From contig NZ_MAXC01000011.1 of NCBI RefSeq assembly GCF_001693485.1, forward strand, positions 1 through 64,000: 64,000 nucleotides of DNA, given 5' to 3'. The stretch's first letter is position 1, and each line of letters starts with the position of its first letter. The translations under genes and the position numbers were made by a program. This document shows, one piece after another, positions 7,493 to 15,124 of this stretch. The DNA is from Bradyrhizobium sp. LMTR 3 (GTDB taxonomy: Bacteria > Pseudomonadota > Alphaproteobacteria > Rhizobiales > Xanthobacteraceae). The notes beneath the pieces were generated by a model. That model worked only from the letters and a program-made list of their open reading frames with translations. It searched no databases and had not been told where the DNA came from.

Positions 7493-7506
7493 CCGTACTT
7501 TAACGG
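7493..7506. promoter_or_regulatory. Palindrome CCGTA-CTTT-AACGG
   Basis: A one-mismatch copy of the local motif, 204 nt upstream of the exported-protein gene at 7711. Confidence 0.4.
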
Positions 7507-7710
7507 TGACGGCATTTGCTTTGTTAATGGATCTCAACCGATTCTCGATGTCTTTCCCGTCGGCGCCCCAAGCCGGCGTGTGTCCCTTCCCCCGACGCCC
7601 GTTCCGCGCGCCGGCTTGCTCGCGGCATCGCCCTGATTACATGCGCCGGCAGCCCCGCAATGATCGAGGCCCAAGATCATCCCGCAACGAATCCAAAAAA
7701 GGAGACGGCG

Positions 7711-8133
7711 ATGTCGCAGGCAAAGGGATTATGGATGGCGATGGCCGTGCTGGCCGGCGTCCTGACGTTCAGCTCGGGCGTGGCGGCGCAAAACCCACCG
7801 GCAGCGACGGAGAACGCCCCGCCGACTGCCGACAACGCCGTGATGCTCACCGTATTCCTCAAACATGACCAGTCGCGGCCCCTGAGCGAACTCAACGCGC
7901 AGCTTCAGCGGCAGGGATACTACAAGGCTTTCCCGCCTGACGGCGTCGAAGTCGTGAGCTGGTATGTCATGATGGGGATCGGACAGGTGGTCACGCTGCG
8001 GCTGCCGGCGTCGAGATTGCGCGAGGTCAACCGCATCCTCGAGAACACAGCATGGGGCAGTTACCGCACCGAGTTCTATCCGACCTACGATTACAAGGCG
8101 ATCGGCACCGCCGCGCACGAGAAGGCGCAGTAG
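7711..8133 (+). CDS. Small exported protein of unknown function
   Basis: A 140-residue protein with a clear Sec signal peptide (hydrophobic core MAMAVLAGVLTFSSGVA, cleavage likely after AAQ near residue 27). The mature part is a compact, presumably alpha/beta domain of about 100 residues (VMLTVFLKHDQSRPLSELN, then VVSWYVMMGIGQVVTLRLP, then FYPTYDY). No catalytic motif is recognised. The pattern of a short N-terminal strand and an amphipathic helix recalls ferredoxin-like barrels, which is only a guess. ATG 7711 follows AAAGGAG, an excellent ribosome-binding site. The gene is probably transcribed alone from the palindrome-rich region upstream. Confidence 0.75.
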   Translation: MSQAKGLWMAMAVLAGVLTFSSGVAAQNPPAATENAPPTADNAVMLTVFLKHDQSRPLSELNAQLQRQGYYKAFPPDGVEVVSWYVMMGIGQVVTLRLPASRLREVNRILENTAWGSYRTEFYPTYDYKAIGTAAHEKAQ

Positions 8134-8141
8134 GCTTGAGG

Positions 8142-8348
8142 TCAGCCGAGCCTGGAGATCTGCTCCTCGGTCACGACGCGCTCGACATTCTCGGATTTGC
8201 TCCTGATGCGATAGCGCGGCCGACCGTCGGCTTCGATCGGCAGGCAGGAAACGATGGTGTAGACGCTTCGTTCCTTCGCCACGGCGCGGCCCTGCGGCCC
8301 CTGCTGCTGGTGATGAACGTCGTCGTTGATCGCGAAATTATGGGCCAT
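8142..8348 (-). CDS. Small conserved-looking cytosolic protein
   Basis: A 68-residue protein starting MAHNFAINDDVHHQQQG at ATG 8348, preceded by GGAAAG. The C-terminal half (VYTIVSCLPIEADGRPRYRIRSKSENVERVV) looks like a small beta-sheet domain; a His/Gln-rich stretch lies near residues 10-16. There is no signal peptide. Short ORFs of this style are common in Rhizobiales, but I cannot name a function. The stop lies 9 nt from that of the convergent gene on the left. Confidence 0.7.
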   Translation of the reverse strand: MAHNFAINDDVHHQQQGPQGRAVAKERSVYTIVSCLPIEADGRPRYRIRSKSENVERVVTEEQISRLG

Positions 8349-8447
8349 CGTCGGTCTTTCCGCTGAAAAAGCGCTTTTAGTCTCAACGGCCTGGCAACGC
8401 AATATATTGTCCGCCCGATGTGCTTCGGATTTTGGGGCACCACCGCG

Positions 8448-9455
8448 TCAGACCGCCAGGAGCGCCTTTCGCTTGCCTACACGCGCGATCGATCTCTCGA
8501 TCGCCGAACCGGACAGAGTTCCCTCGCGCAGATTTGCGCTGATGTATTCGGCAATCCCGGCCATCTCCCGTTCCTGGTCGAACAAATTGTTGCCGATGCA
8601 TAGCATGTCGATGCCGGCTTTGAGCGATTGCAGGCTGGCTTCCCGCGTGCCCAACGCCTTCTGCAATCCCTGCATCTGCATGTCGTCGGTGATCAGCAGC
8701 GTATCCGGAAGGCGGGTGCGCAAGCGGCCGAGCCCCGCCGCGGACAGCGTCATCGGGCAATGGTCGTCCCATTGCCTGACGATGGCGTGGCTGACCAGCA
8801 CCGCATCGCCGAACATTGCTGGCGCAAGCGAATAGAACAGCTCTTCCTGCTCGCCGCGAAGGGCCTCGGAGATATCCATGAATTCCTGATGCGAATCCAC
8901 CACCGCGCCGCCGATGCCGGGGAAATGCTTCAGGCAAAGGCCGATGCGCTGCGCCCGCGCCACCTCGCCTGCCAGCAACGCATTGGCTTCCACCTCGGCG
9001 ATGCCGGCGGAGTAGGAACGCTCGATCCTACCGATATTGGGGTTGTCGGGATTGTAGTCGACGTCGATGACCGGCGCGAAATCATAGTGGATGCCGAGCC
9101 GCCGCATCTCGGCAAAGCTCGCGGTGAGGATCGCGCGCTTTTGATCCGGTGCGAGGAGATTGAATTCCCTCGCACTGGGAAGCGGCGCAAACCCGCGGCT
9201 TTCCTTCAGCCGCCGTACCAATCCACCTTCCTGGTCGATGAACACCATCGGCCCCGACGGCAGCGCGGAAATCTCGGCGCAGAGGCGTTGCACCTGTTCA
9301 GGCGATTCAATGTTGTTGTCGTATTCCCGCGTCCGGCAGGAATAGTCGAACAGGATCACCCCGCCGAGACCGTAGCGGGCCGCAAATTCCTTCAGCCAAT
9401 CCGGAACGATCTTGCCGAAGAAGCCGAGGATAAAGAGTTCGCCGATGGGCATCAT
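8448..9455 (-). CDS. Glycoside hydrolase family 3, NagZ-like beta-N-acetylhexosaminidase
   Basis: 335 residues, a single GH3 (alpha/beta)8 domain. Seen: the substrate-binding KHFPGIGG motif, followed by VVDSHQEF, which carries the Asp-His dyad used as general acid/base in NagZ, and the nucleophile Asp in LLITDDMQM. NagZ removes terminal GlcNAc from muropeptides during cell-wall recycling in the cytosol. NagZ normally has a His in KHFPGHG, which here is Ile. The start chosen is the first Met of MMPIGELFILGFFG; an in-frame start at 9524 would add 23 unrelated residues. The neighbours are not cell-wall genes, so its substrate could differ from that of a housekeeping NagZ elsewhere. Confidence 0.88.
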   Translation of the reverse strand: MMPIGELFILGFFGKIVPDWLKEFAARYGLGGVILFDYSCRTREYDNNIESPEQVQRLCAEISALPSGPMVFIDQEGGLVRRLKESRGFAPLPSAREFNLLAPDQKRAILTASFAEMRRLGIHYDFAPVIDVDYNPDNPNIGRIERSYSAGIAEVEANALLAGEVARAQRIGLCLKHFPGIGGAVVDSHQEFMDISEALRGEQEELFYSLAPAMFGDAVLVSHAIVRQWDDHCPMTLSAAGLGRLRTRLPDTLLITDDMQMQGLQKALGTREASLQSLKAGIDMLCIGNNLFDQEREMAGIAEYISANLREGTLSGSAIERSIARVGKRKALLAV

Positions 9456-9790
9456 GACAGGAGCAATCCTGCCAAGACTGCGTCCTGAAGTCGATCGTCT
9501 TGGCCGCAGTTGCACCAAATGCATTCACGTTACGCGCCACGCCTTGGAGTTCCAGCCGCCGCGAGCTGGATATGTGATGGGTCGCACATTTGTCAGCGCG
9601 CGAATGGGCTAGGCTTTTGGTCGCAAGAAGGTGCTGTGCCAGGCGCGGCTTGAACGCCTCCGGCGCTTCCAGGGTAAAGACACAAGCTGAAGGCGTGTAC
9701 GCAATGTGGCGCATTCTGAATTTCCCACCGATCAATCCGGTCTCAACCCGCTCATGGCGGCCGGGCGTTCGTGACGCGATTTCGGGGCCC
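9456..9790. other. 335-bp divergent intergenic region
   Basis: It lies between the NagZ-like gene and the Sel1/ABC operon. The Sel1 frame stays open here, but the stretch looks non-coding. No strong promoter or repeat was recognised. Confidence 0.5.
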
Positions 9791-10552
9791 ATGAAGCGAG
9801 CCGTCGTCGTTATGGCTTGCTGCCTTGCCGTGCTGACGGACCCCAACGCCGCTCTCGCCGACGCCGCGTCCGATCGCGACATGGCCACTCGCTACGAGCA
9901 GGCTGCGCAAGCGGGTGATGATGAGGCCCAGTTCTATCTCGGGGCGCTCTATTCGTCAGGCGTCGGTCGTCCGCGCAGTGACCAGGAGGCATTTCGCTGG
10001 TTCTTGCGCGCGGCCGATCAGGGGCATGCCCACGCCATGCTGATCGTTGCCGGCCTCTACGCGAGCGGGCGCGGCGTAGCGAAGGATAATGTGAAGGCCT
10101 ACTCCTGGGCCCACATCGTTGCTTCCGCGAGCAAGCTCGACGAGGACCGCAACGGTGCGCGGCAACTGATGTCGCTGCTCATGAAGAAGATGAATAGCGA
10201 CGAGATCGGCCGTGCCGTGGTGGCCGCAAGAGAATGGCGCGCTGTTCGGGTTGCCGGCGCGCCAAAGGACTCCGTCAAGGCTTCCGACAAGACTTCGAAA
10301 ATCGAACGAGCACTAGACAGCCCGGACCAACCCGCGCCGGCCGCGCCTCCACCCGCACCTGCCGCCGTGCAGCCAGCGCCCACCGCCGCGCCATCGCCTG
10401 TTGCCCCGCAGCCGGCGTCATCCAACACCACGGTATTGCAGGCATCTCCCAAGGCCACGTCGGCAACTCCAATGAAGAATGCAAGGAAAGAAGATGTTCG
10501 TGATCTGCTCGACCAGGTCCCATCGGGCCTGCGCAAGCGGTTTGGCTTCTGA
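9791..10552 (+). CDS. Exported Sel1-repeat (TPR-like) protein
   Basis: 253 residues. A signal peptide (MKRAVVVMACCLAVLTDPNAALA) is followed by two to three Sel1 repeats at about 30-110 (AQFYLGALYSSGVGRPRSD; AMLIVAGLYASGRGVAKDN), then a Pro/Ala-rich tail of about 60 residues and a short basic end. Sel1 repeats form helical solenoids that mediate protein contacts, often in the periplasm. The gene is the first of a tight four-gene operon with a membrane-fusion protein, permease and ATPase (gap 15 nt), so it may assist that transporter. ATG 9791 is chosen for the signal peptide; the frame is open from 9590. Confidence 0.82.
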   Translation: MKRAVVVMACCLAVLTDPNAALADAASDRDMATRYEQAAQAGDDEAQFYLGALYSSGVGRPRSDQEAFRWFLRAADQGHAHAMLIVAGLYASGRGVAKDNVKAYSWAHIVASASKLDEDRNGARQLMSLLMKKMNSDEIGRAVVAAREWRAVRVAGAPKDSVKASDKTSKIERALDSPDQPAPAAPPPAPAAVQPAPTAAPSPVAPQPASSNTTVLQASPKATSATPMKNARKEDVRDLLDQVPSGLRKRFGF

Positions 10553-10567
10553 GTGAGGGGACGCGCC

Positions 10568-11773
10568 ATGAAATTGCAGCATCTGATCGTAACCGGCATT
10601 CTGGCCGTCGCCACCGCAGGGGCTGGCTATTACGCCTATCCCCATTTGCTTCGTGCACCGTTGGTGACCACCAGCATTGCGGGGCTCGCGCCGGTTTCCG
10701 AAGCGGTTTACGGAACCGGCACCGTCGAGCCCGAGCGATGGGCCAAAGTGGTGCCGCTGCAACGCCGCCGGCTGGTCGAGCTTTGCAGATGTGAGGGACA
10801 GGTGGTGAAAGCAGGCCAGGTCCTCGGCCGCCAGGACGACGCCGAGGAGCGCAGCGCGCTGGATCAGATGGAGATCAATCGCGGCCAGCTCGAACGCGAT
10901 CTGGCGCGCGCCGAGAAGGATCGCGACAAGAGCGACACCGCGCGCACCGAATACGAGCAGCGCTGGACCAAGCTCGAGGAAACAAAATCGCGGATCGCCG
11001 CGCAGAAGGTACGGCTCGACTCGCTGCTGCTGAGAGCTCCGCTCGACGGCATGGTGCTGCGGCGCGACGGCGAGGTTGGCGAGATCGCCGGCCCCACCGA
11101 CGTCTTGTTCTGGGTCGGACCGCCTGCGCCGATGCAGGTCGTTGCCGAAATCAATGAGGAGGAAATCAACCGCATCGCGGCCGGCCAGAAGGCTTTTCTG
11201 CGAAGCGAGGCTTTCCCCGGAAGGGCCCTGCGAGCCACGGTCTCCCAGATCACGCCGAAGGGCGATCCGACCCGCAAGACCTTCCGCGTCTATCTGCGGC
11301 TGCCACAGGATACGCCGCTGCGAATTGGCATGTCGGCCGAGGTCAACATCATCTTTCGCGAGAAGCAGGCGGCCATCGTCGTGCCGGCGGAGGCCGTCGC
11401 AGCCGGTTCGGTTCAGATGGTCGATGACGGCCGGATCAAACGTGTGCCGGTGACGGTCGGCATCCGCGGCAACCGCAACATCGAGATCCTCGGCGACATA
11501 TCCAAGGGCGCCCCGGTGCTCTCGCCTGCCCGTACGGACCTTGCCGACGGCGCCAGGATTCGCATCGACGGCAACTCGGCCAAAGCTGTGGAGCCGGCAG
11601 CCACGAGTGAACCGACCGATCAGCCAGCCGAGACACCCGAATCTGTCGCGGTAGCCTCGGCCACCACAGCTCCTTCGGATCCCGATGATGCAGTGATCTC
11701 GGCAGCCATGACCGCCCACATCGATTCCGTCGTCAACGACGCCCGTCGCAACCTCATCAGCAACAGCCGGTAA
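10568..11773 (+). CDS. Periplasmic membrane-fusion (HlyD/MacA-like) protein
   Basis: 401 residues: an N-terminal membrane anchor (about 6-22), a barrel-sandwich/lipoyl half (YGTGTVEPERWAKVVPLQ), a coiled-coil hairpin rich in Glu/Arg/Lys (about 95-145), the second lipoyl half (LRAPLDGMVLRRDGEVGEI), a beta-barrel and a membrane-proximal domain, and a Pro/Ala/Thr-rich tail. It is the adaptor of a tripartite ABC exporter, linking the inner-membrane permease to an outer-membrane channel. GTGAGGGG precedes ATG 10568. No outer-membrane TolC-like partner is encoded nearby. The cargo is unknown; the MacA and DevB families are the closest in architecture. Confidence 0.9.
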   Translation: MKLQHLIVTGILAVATAGAGYYAYPHLLRAPLVTTSIAGLAPVSEAVYGTGTVEPERWAKVVPLQRRRLVELCRCEGQVVKAGQVLGRQDDAEERSALDQMEINRGQLERDLARAEKDRDKSDTARTEYEQRWTKLEETKSRIAAQKVRLDSLLLRAPLDGMVLRRDGEVGEIAGPTDVLFWVGPPAPMQVVAEINEEEINRIAAGQKAFLRSEAFPGRALRATVSQITPKGDPTRKTFRVYLRLPQDTPLRIGMSAEVNIIFREKQAAIVVPAEAVAAGSVQMVDDGRIKRVPVTVGIRGNRNIEILGDISKGAPVLSPARTDLADGARIRIDGNSAKAVEPAATSEPTDQPAETPESVAVASATTAPSDPDDAVISAAMTAHIDSVVNDARRNLISNSR

Positions 11774-11778
11774 GCGCC

Positions 11779-13017
11779 GTGAAGCTTCTGTTCAACATCG
11801 CATGGACCCATGTCAGCGCCCGAGTGCGTCAGACTCTGGTGGGCATGGCCGGCGTCGCCATGGGCGTCGGCTTCACCATCATGATGGCCGGCCTGATGCA
11901 GGGCTCGCAGATCGATTTCCTGCGGCAGCTCGTCGACACCATGCCGCATATCACGGTCGAGGATGAGCGGCGCTCCGTGCCGACGCAACCCGCCGAGCAG
12001 GAATATGCGGCGGTCCAAATGGCCGACATCGCCAATGTCGGCAAGCGTCCCGGCATCAAGTATCCGGAATCGGTGATGAGCTCGCTGCGCTCCTGGATAC
12101 CCGGCGACGTGGCTCCCTCTGTGCAGACCAGCGCGATCATCGATCATGGCGGCGCCCGCATCGGCATCACCTTGACCGGCATCGACCCCCGCCGTGAAGT
12201 CCATGCCTCGAAACTCGCCTCGCAAATGCGCGAGGGAAAGCTCGACGACCTTGCCCGTGCGCCGAACGGAATCATCGTCGGCGAGGCGCTCGCCGAAAAA
12301 CTCGGCGTGAAAACCGGCAACACCGTCCTCTTGGTCGGCGGCCAGGGTACCCGGCTGAATTCGACGGTAGCCGGGCTGTTTCGCTCCGGCATGAAGCGCG
12401 TCGACGAGAGCCAGATCTATTCGCTGGCCGGGACGGCGCAGCTCATGATGGGGCAAAGCGGGGTCGTCAACCAGTTACGGCTGCGACTGAACGATCCGAT
12501 GTCGGCGCAAAAGGTCGCGACGCAAGTCGAAGCGCAGACGGGTTACAAGTCGGTGTCCTGGCAGGAAGCCAATGCCGACCTGCTGTCGACCTTTACCGTG
12601 CGCGATTTCATCGTGCTCACGGTGATGGGCGCGATGTTGCTGACATCGTCCTTTGCCACCTACAACATCATCTCGACGATCACGCACGAGAAGCGTCAGG
12701 ACATCGCGATCATGAAATCGCTGGGCATGCGCGAATATGCGGTGCGGCGGATTTTCATCATCGAATCGATCATTATCGGCGTGGTCGGCATCCTGTTCGG
12801 GTGGATCCTCGGCTACCTGCTCTGCTACGGCTGGTCGAAGATCACGATCTTCAATCCGCTGACCGGCACGACCGTTCCGCTGCAGATCTATTACTCTGCA
12901 ATGCACTATGTGGTCGCCGGCGGCATATCACTGCTCTGCTGCGCAGGTGCGGCCTATTTCCCGGCACGCAAGGCAACGCGCGTGCATCCAGTCGACATCA
13001 TCCGGGGGGCATCATGA
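11779..13017 (+). CDS. FtsX-type ABC transporter permease
   Basis: 412 residues with one N-terminal transmembrane helix (about 20-40), a large periplasmic domain (about 45-270, MacB/Lol-like) and three C-terminal helices (about 275-300, 330-350, 370-395). This is the FtsX/MacB permease topology. The C-terminal HVHP-like ARKATRVHPVDIIRG motif is typical of LolC/E and DevC relatives. It starts at GTG 11779, 5 nt after the adaptor gene, and overlaps the ATPase start by 4 nt (ATGA). Together with its neighbours it forms a DevBCA/MacAB-like mechanotransmission exporter; the substrate cannot be read from sequence. Confidence 0.92.
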   Translation: MKLLFNIAWTHVSARVRQTLVGMAGVAMGVGFTIMMAGLMQGSQIDFLRQLVDTMPHITVEDERRSVPTQPAEQEYAAVQMADIANVGKRPGIKYPESVMSSLRSWIPGDVAPSVQTSAIIDHGGARIGITLTGIDPRREVHASKLASQMREGKLDDLARAPNGIIVGEALAEKLGVKTGNTVLLVGGQGTRLNSTVAGLFRSGMKRVDESQIYSLAGTAQLMMGQSGVVNQLRLRLNDPMSAQKVATQVEAQTGYKSVSWQEANADLLSTFTVRDFIVLTVMGAMLLTSSFATYNIISTITHEKRQDIAIMKSLGMREYAVRRIFIIESIIIGVVGILFGWILGYLLCYGWSKITIFNPLTGTTVPLQIYYSAMHYVVAGGISLLCCAGAAYFPARKATRVHPVDIIRGAS

Positions 13018-13733
13018 CCGAAGTCGCTTTGCAGGCAGTGGAGCTGGTTCGCCGCATCGAAGGCGTGGTTTCGCACACCCTCGTCAACGGCATTGATCTT
13101 GCGGTGAACAAGGGCGAATTCGTCGCCATTACCGGGCCGTCGGGATCGGGCAAATCGTCGCTGCTCTATCTCCTAGGCCTGCTCGATGCTCCCAGCGAAG
13201 GCGAGATCATGATCTGCGGCCAGCCGACCTCGAAATTGTCGGAGACGGAGCGAGCCGACGTTCGCCTGACCAAATGCGGCTTTGTGTTCCAGTTTCATTT
13301 CCTACTGCCGGAGTTCACCTCGCTCGACAATGTGCTGCTGCCGATGCGCGCAGCCGGCAGGATGACCGAAGGCGAGATGCGCGAGCGCGGCCTTGCGCTG
13401 CTCGGCTCGCTTGGGCTTGGCGAGCACGCCAACAAGCGTCCCAACCAGCTCTCCGGCGGCCAGCGCCAGCGCGTCGCGATCGCCCGCGCGCTTGCCAACC
13501 GCCCCGAGATCATCGTCGCCGACGAGCCGACGGGCGCCCTCGACACAGCATCGACGGAACAGGTGTTTTCGATCCTCCGCGACATCGCCGACCAGGGCCA
13601 GACCGTGGTCGTGGTAACCCACGATCCAGCGCTCGCCGCCCGCGCCGACCGCCGTATCCACATCGTCGACGGCAAGATCGCCGAGATCACCGAACGGTGT
13701 GGCGGCGAGCTGGTTTGTGCGGCGGTGAGTTAG
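13014..13733 (+). CDS. ABC transporter ATP-binding protein (LolD/MacB/DevA type)
   Basis: 239 residues, one complete nucleotide-binding domain: Walker A GPSGSGKSS, Q-loop region FVFQFHFLLPEFT, signature LSGGQRQR, Walker B IIVADEPTGALD and H-loop VVVTHD. ATG 13014 overlaps the permease stop (ATGA), indicating translational coupling. It powers the exporter formed with the two preceding genes. The extra FQFHFLLPEFT segment is typical of LolD-like ATPases that pair with FtsX-type permeases. Confidence 0.95.
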   Translation: MTEVALQAVELVRRIEGVVSHTLVNGIDLAVNKGEFVAITGPSGSGKSSLLYLLGLLDAPSEGEIMICGQPTSKLSETERADVRLTKCGFVFQFHFLLPEFTSLDNVLLPMRAAGRMTEGEMRERGLALLGSLGLGEHANKRPNQLSGGQRQRVAIARALANRPEIIVADEPTGALDTASTEQVFSILRDIADQGQTVVVVTHDPALAARADRRIHIVDGKIAEITERCGGELVCAAVS

Positions 13734-14305
13734 TCGGAGGCAGCCCACCGTCGTGGCTCCGTCGCCATGGTAGAAATGGTAGGGCCGTTTCAGCGCGCTC
13801 GTCGCGTCGAAGCGCGAGCGATGGAAGGGTAGCGGCGAGAGGGATTCTCAGGTCCTCTTTCGGATGCAGGGCCCGCATTTGCGTCGTTGCACCTCCCGGC
13901 CGAGACAGTGCGCCATCAACCCTGATCCAATCCCGGGTGAAGCGGTCTCGTCCCTTCCAATACGGGCATCGGGGACAGGACAGCCCATGATTCCATCCGC
14001 CATCGCTACAGACCGCGCCGAATGCTGGCGCAAATACGCGGCGATCTCGACAAGAATAGTTTTGTCCGTTCGCACGTCGCCGGCTTCCGAAAACCACCGG
14101 TGCAGTTTGGGCTCGGCTCCTTCCTGCGGAATGACAGAAACGGCAACTTTCGCTGGCTTCCGTTTTCATCCGCTCCAGCCGTGCTAGATTTGGGGACCGA
14201 TTTGGGGACTCGATTACGGTAGAATTGCCTGCGCTTCCAAGAGAGCAACCAAAAAAGGCCTGTTAAGGTAGCAACGATCGGCTTATACACTCGCCCACTG
14301 GCGTT
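13734..14305. other. 572-bp region without a convincing gene
   Basis: The base composition changes here from the GC-rich exporter operon towards the AT-richer accessory block on the right. Short ORFs on both strands lack ribosome-binding sites and family resemblance. A tandem GATTTGGGGAC repeat occurs near 14188-14212. It may contain the boundary of the inserted block. Confidence 0.5.
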
Positions 14306-15124
14306 TTGCCAGGGGCCGGGGGCCATCAATTGAGTTATTCTATTGCCGGCACTCAACGGCTGTTGCGGGTTGAAGCGCGCTCGACAGTTTACGTTGTCTT
14401 GCTGTCACTCGTAAGCGCTGCGGCTGTTCTAGTCGACTTGGCTGCTTGCGTCATTGTATTCGGCACGAATTTCATTCCCGATCTGTTGGCGCCGCGGCAA
14501 TTTGCTTGGTCGAACGTCCTAACGCAAATCGGATATTTGCAATGGTCCGCGCTGGCACTCGTGATATGGGCGGCCTGGGCCTTCTTCGACCGCGGATCGC
14601 AGGCCGCTAAGTTCACGGCATTACATATCGGGCTCGCGCTCGCAACCTGCATCCTGCAATGGTTCGGCCATGGGGTGTTCGGCAACGCAAAACTTGATCT
14701 GATTCTCGCGCTAGCGATCGGGCTAGGCCTGACGTTCAATCGGATGGAAGCAAGCTGGCTTGCGGCACGTCTCGGTGTGAACCGTTGCCGAGATGCCATG
14801 ATAGTGGCGTTGCTGTTGCGGCTGTTTCTATCCGATCGGCAGGAAACCGCCCTGCTATTGCTCAGCCCTGAGTTTCGAGCGTCGCTCCATGCCAGCGAAC
14901 TCAACGTCATGACTGAGGCTCGAGCCGTCGCCGCGACGTCCGGCGACGTGGCTTGCTTTACCAAGCTAGTCTGCCGCCAAGCAGGCAAACCATTTGCAGT
15001 AGACGAATTTAAGACGGATGAACTTGTCGCGACAGGAAGGACAACGCCAGCCGACATTGTCGCGCTGACGCTGCCGACCGGACCGGAAGCGCGCACGTCG
15101 TTTTCGCGGTGGTGGCGGTCCTAA
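14306..15124 (+). CDS. Membrane protein of unknown function
   Basis: 272 residues with four or five hydrophobic segments in the first ~190 residues (about 26-55, 75-95, 105-120, 130-150 and a short one near 170), followed by a soluble C-terminal region with several Ala/Thr/Val-rich stretches. I do not recognise the family. The frame starts at TTG 14306; TTG 14330 is an alternative and neither start is strong. Its stop overlaps the start of the acyltransferase gene by one base (TAATG), so the two are probably translated together and may act in the same envelope modification. It is AT-richer than the genes on either side of the block. Confidence 0.65.
   Translation: MPGAGGHQLSYSIAGTQRLLRVEARSTVYVVLLSLVSAAAVLVDLAACVIVFGTNFIPDLLAPRQFAWSNVLTQIGYLQWSALALVIWAAWAFFDRGSQAAKFTALHIGLALATCILQWFGHGVFGNAKLDLILALAIGLGLTFNRMEASWLAARLGVNRCRDAMIVALLLRLFLSDRQETALLLLSPEFRASLHASELNVMTEARAVAATSGDVACFTKLVCRQAGKPFAVDEFKTDELVATGRTTPADIVALTLPTGPEARTSFSRWWRS

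Larger units (their letters stand above)
7319..7710. other. 392-bp divergent intergenic region with several palindromes
   Basis: It separates the leftward LuxR-type gene from the rightward exported-protein gene. It is more AT-rich than its surroundings and holds four operator-like palindromes, listed separately. No gene was seen. Confidence 0.6.

Noticed and set aside
13833..13850. Attachment-site copy of the tRNA-Ser 3' end
   Set aside because: GGCGAGAGGGATTC only loosely resembles GGCGGAGAGGGAGGGATTC of the tRNA; the lengths differ and no integrase is present.
13687..14169. 160-codon minus-strand ORF after the exporter operon
   Set aside because: No ribosome-binding site, Arg/Ser/Pro-rich random-looking translation, and its end runs into the ATPase gene antisense.
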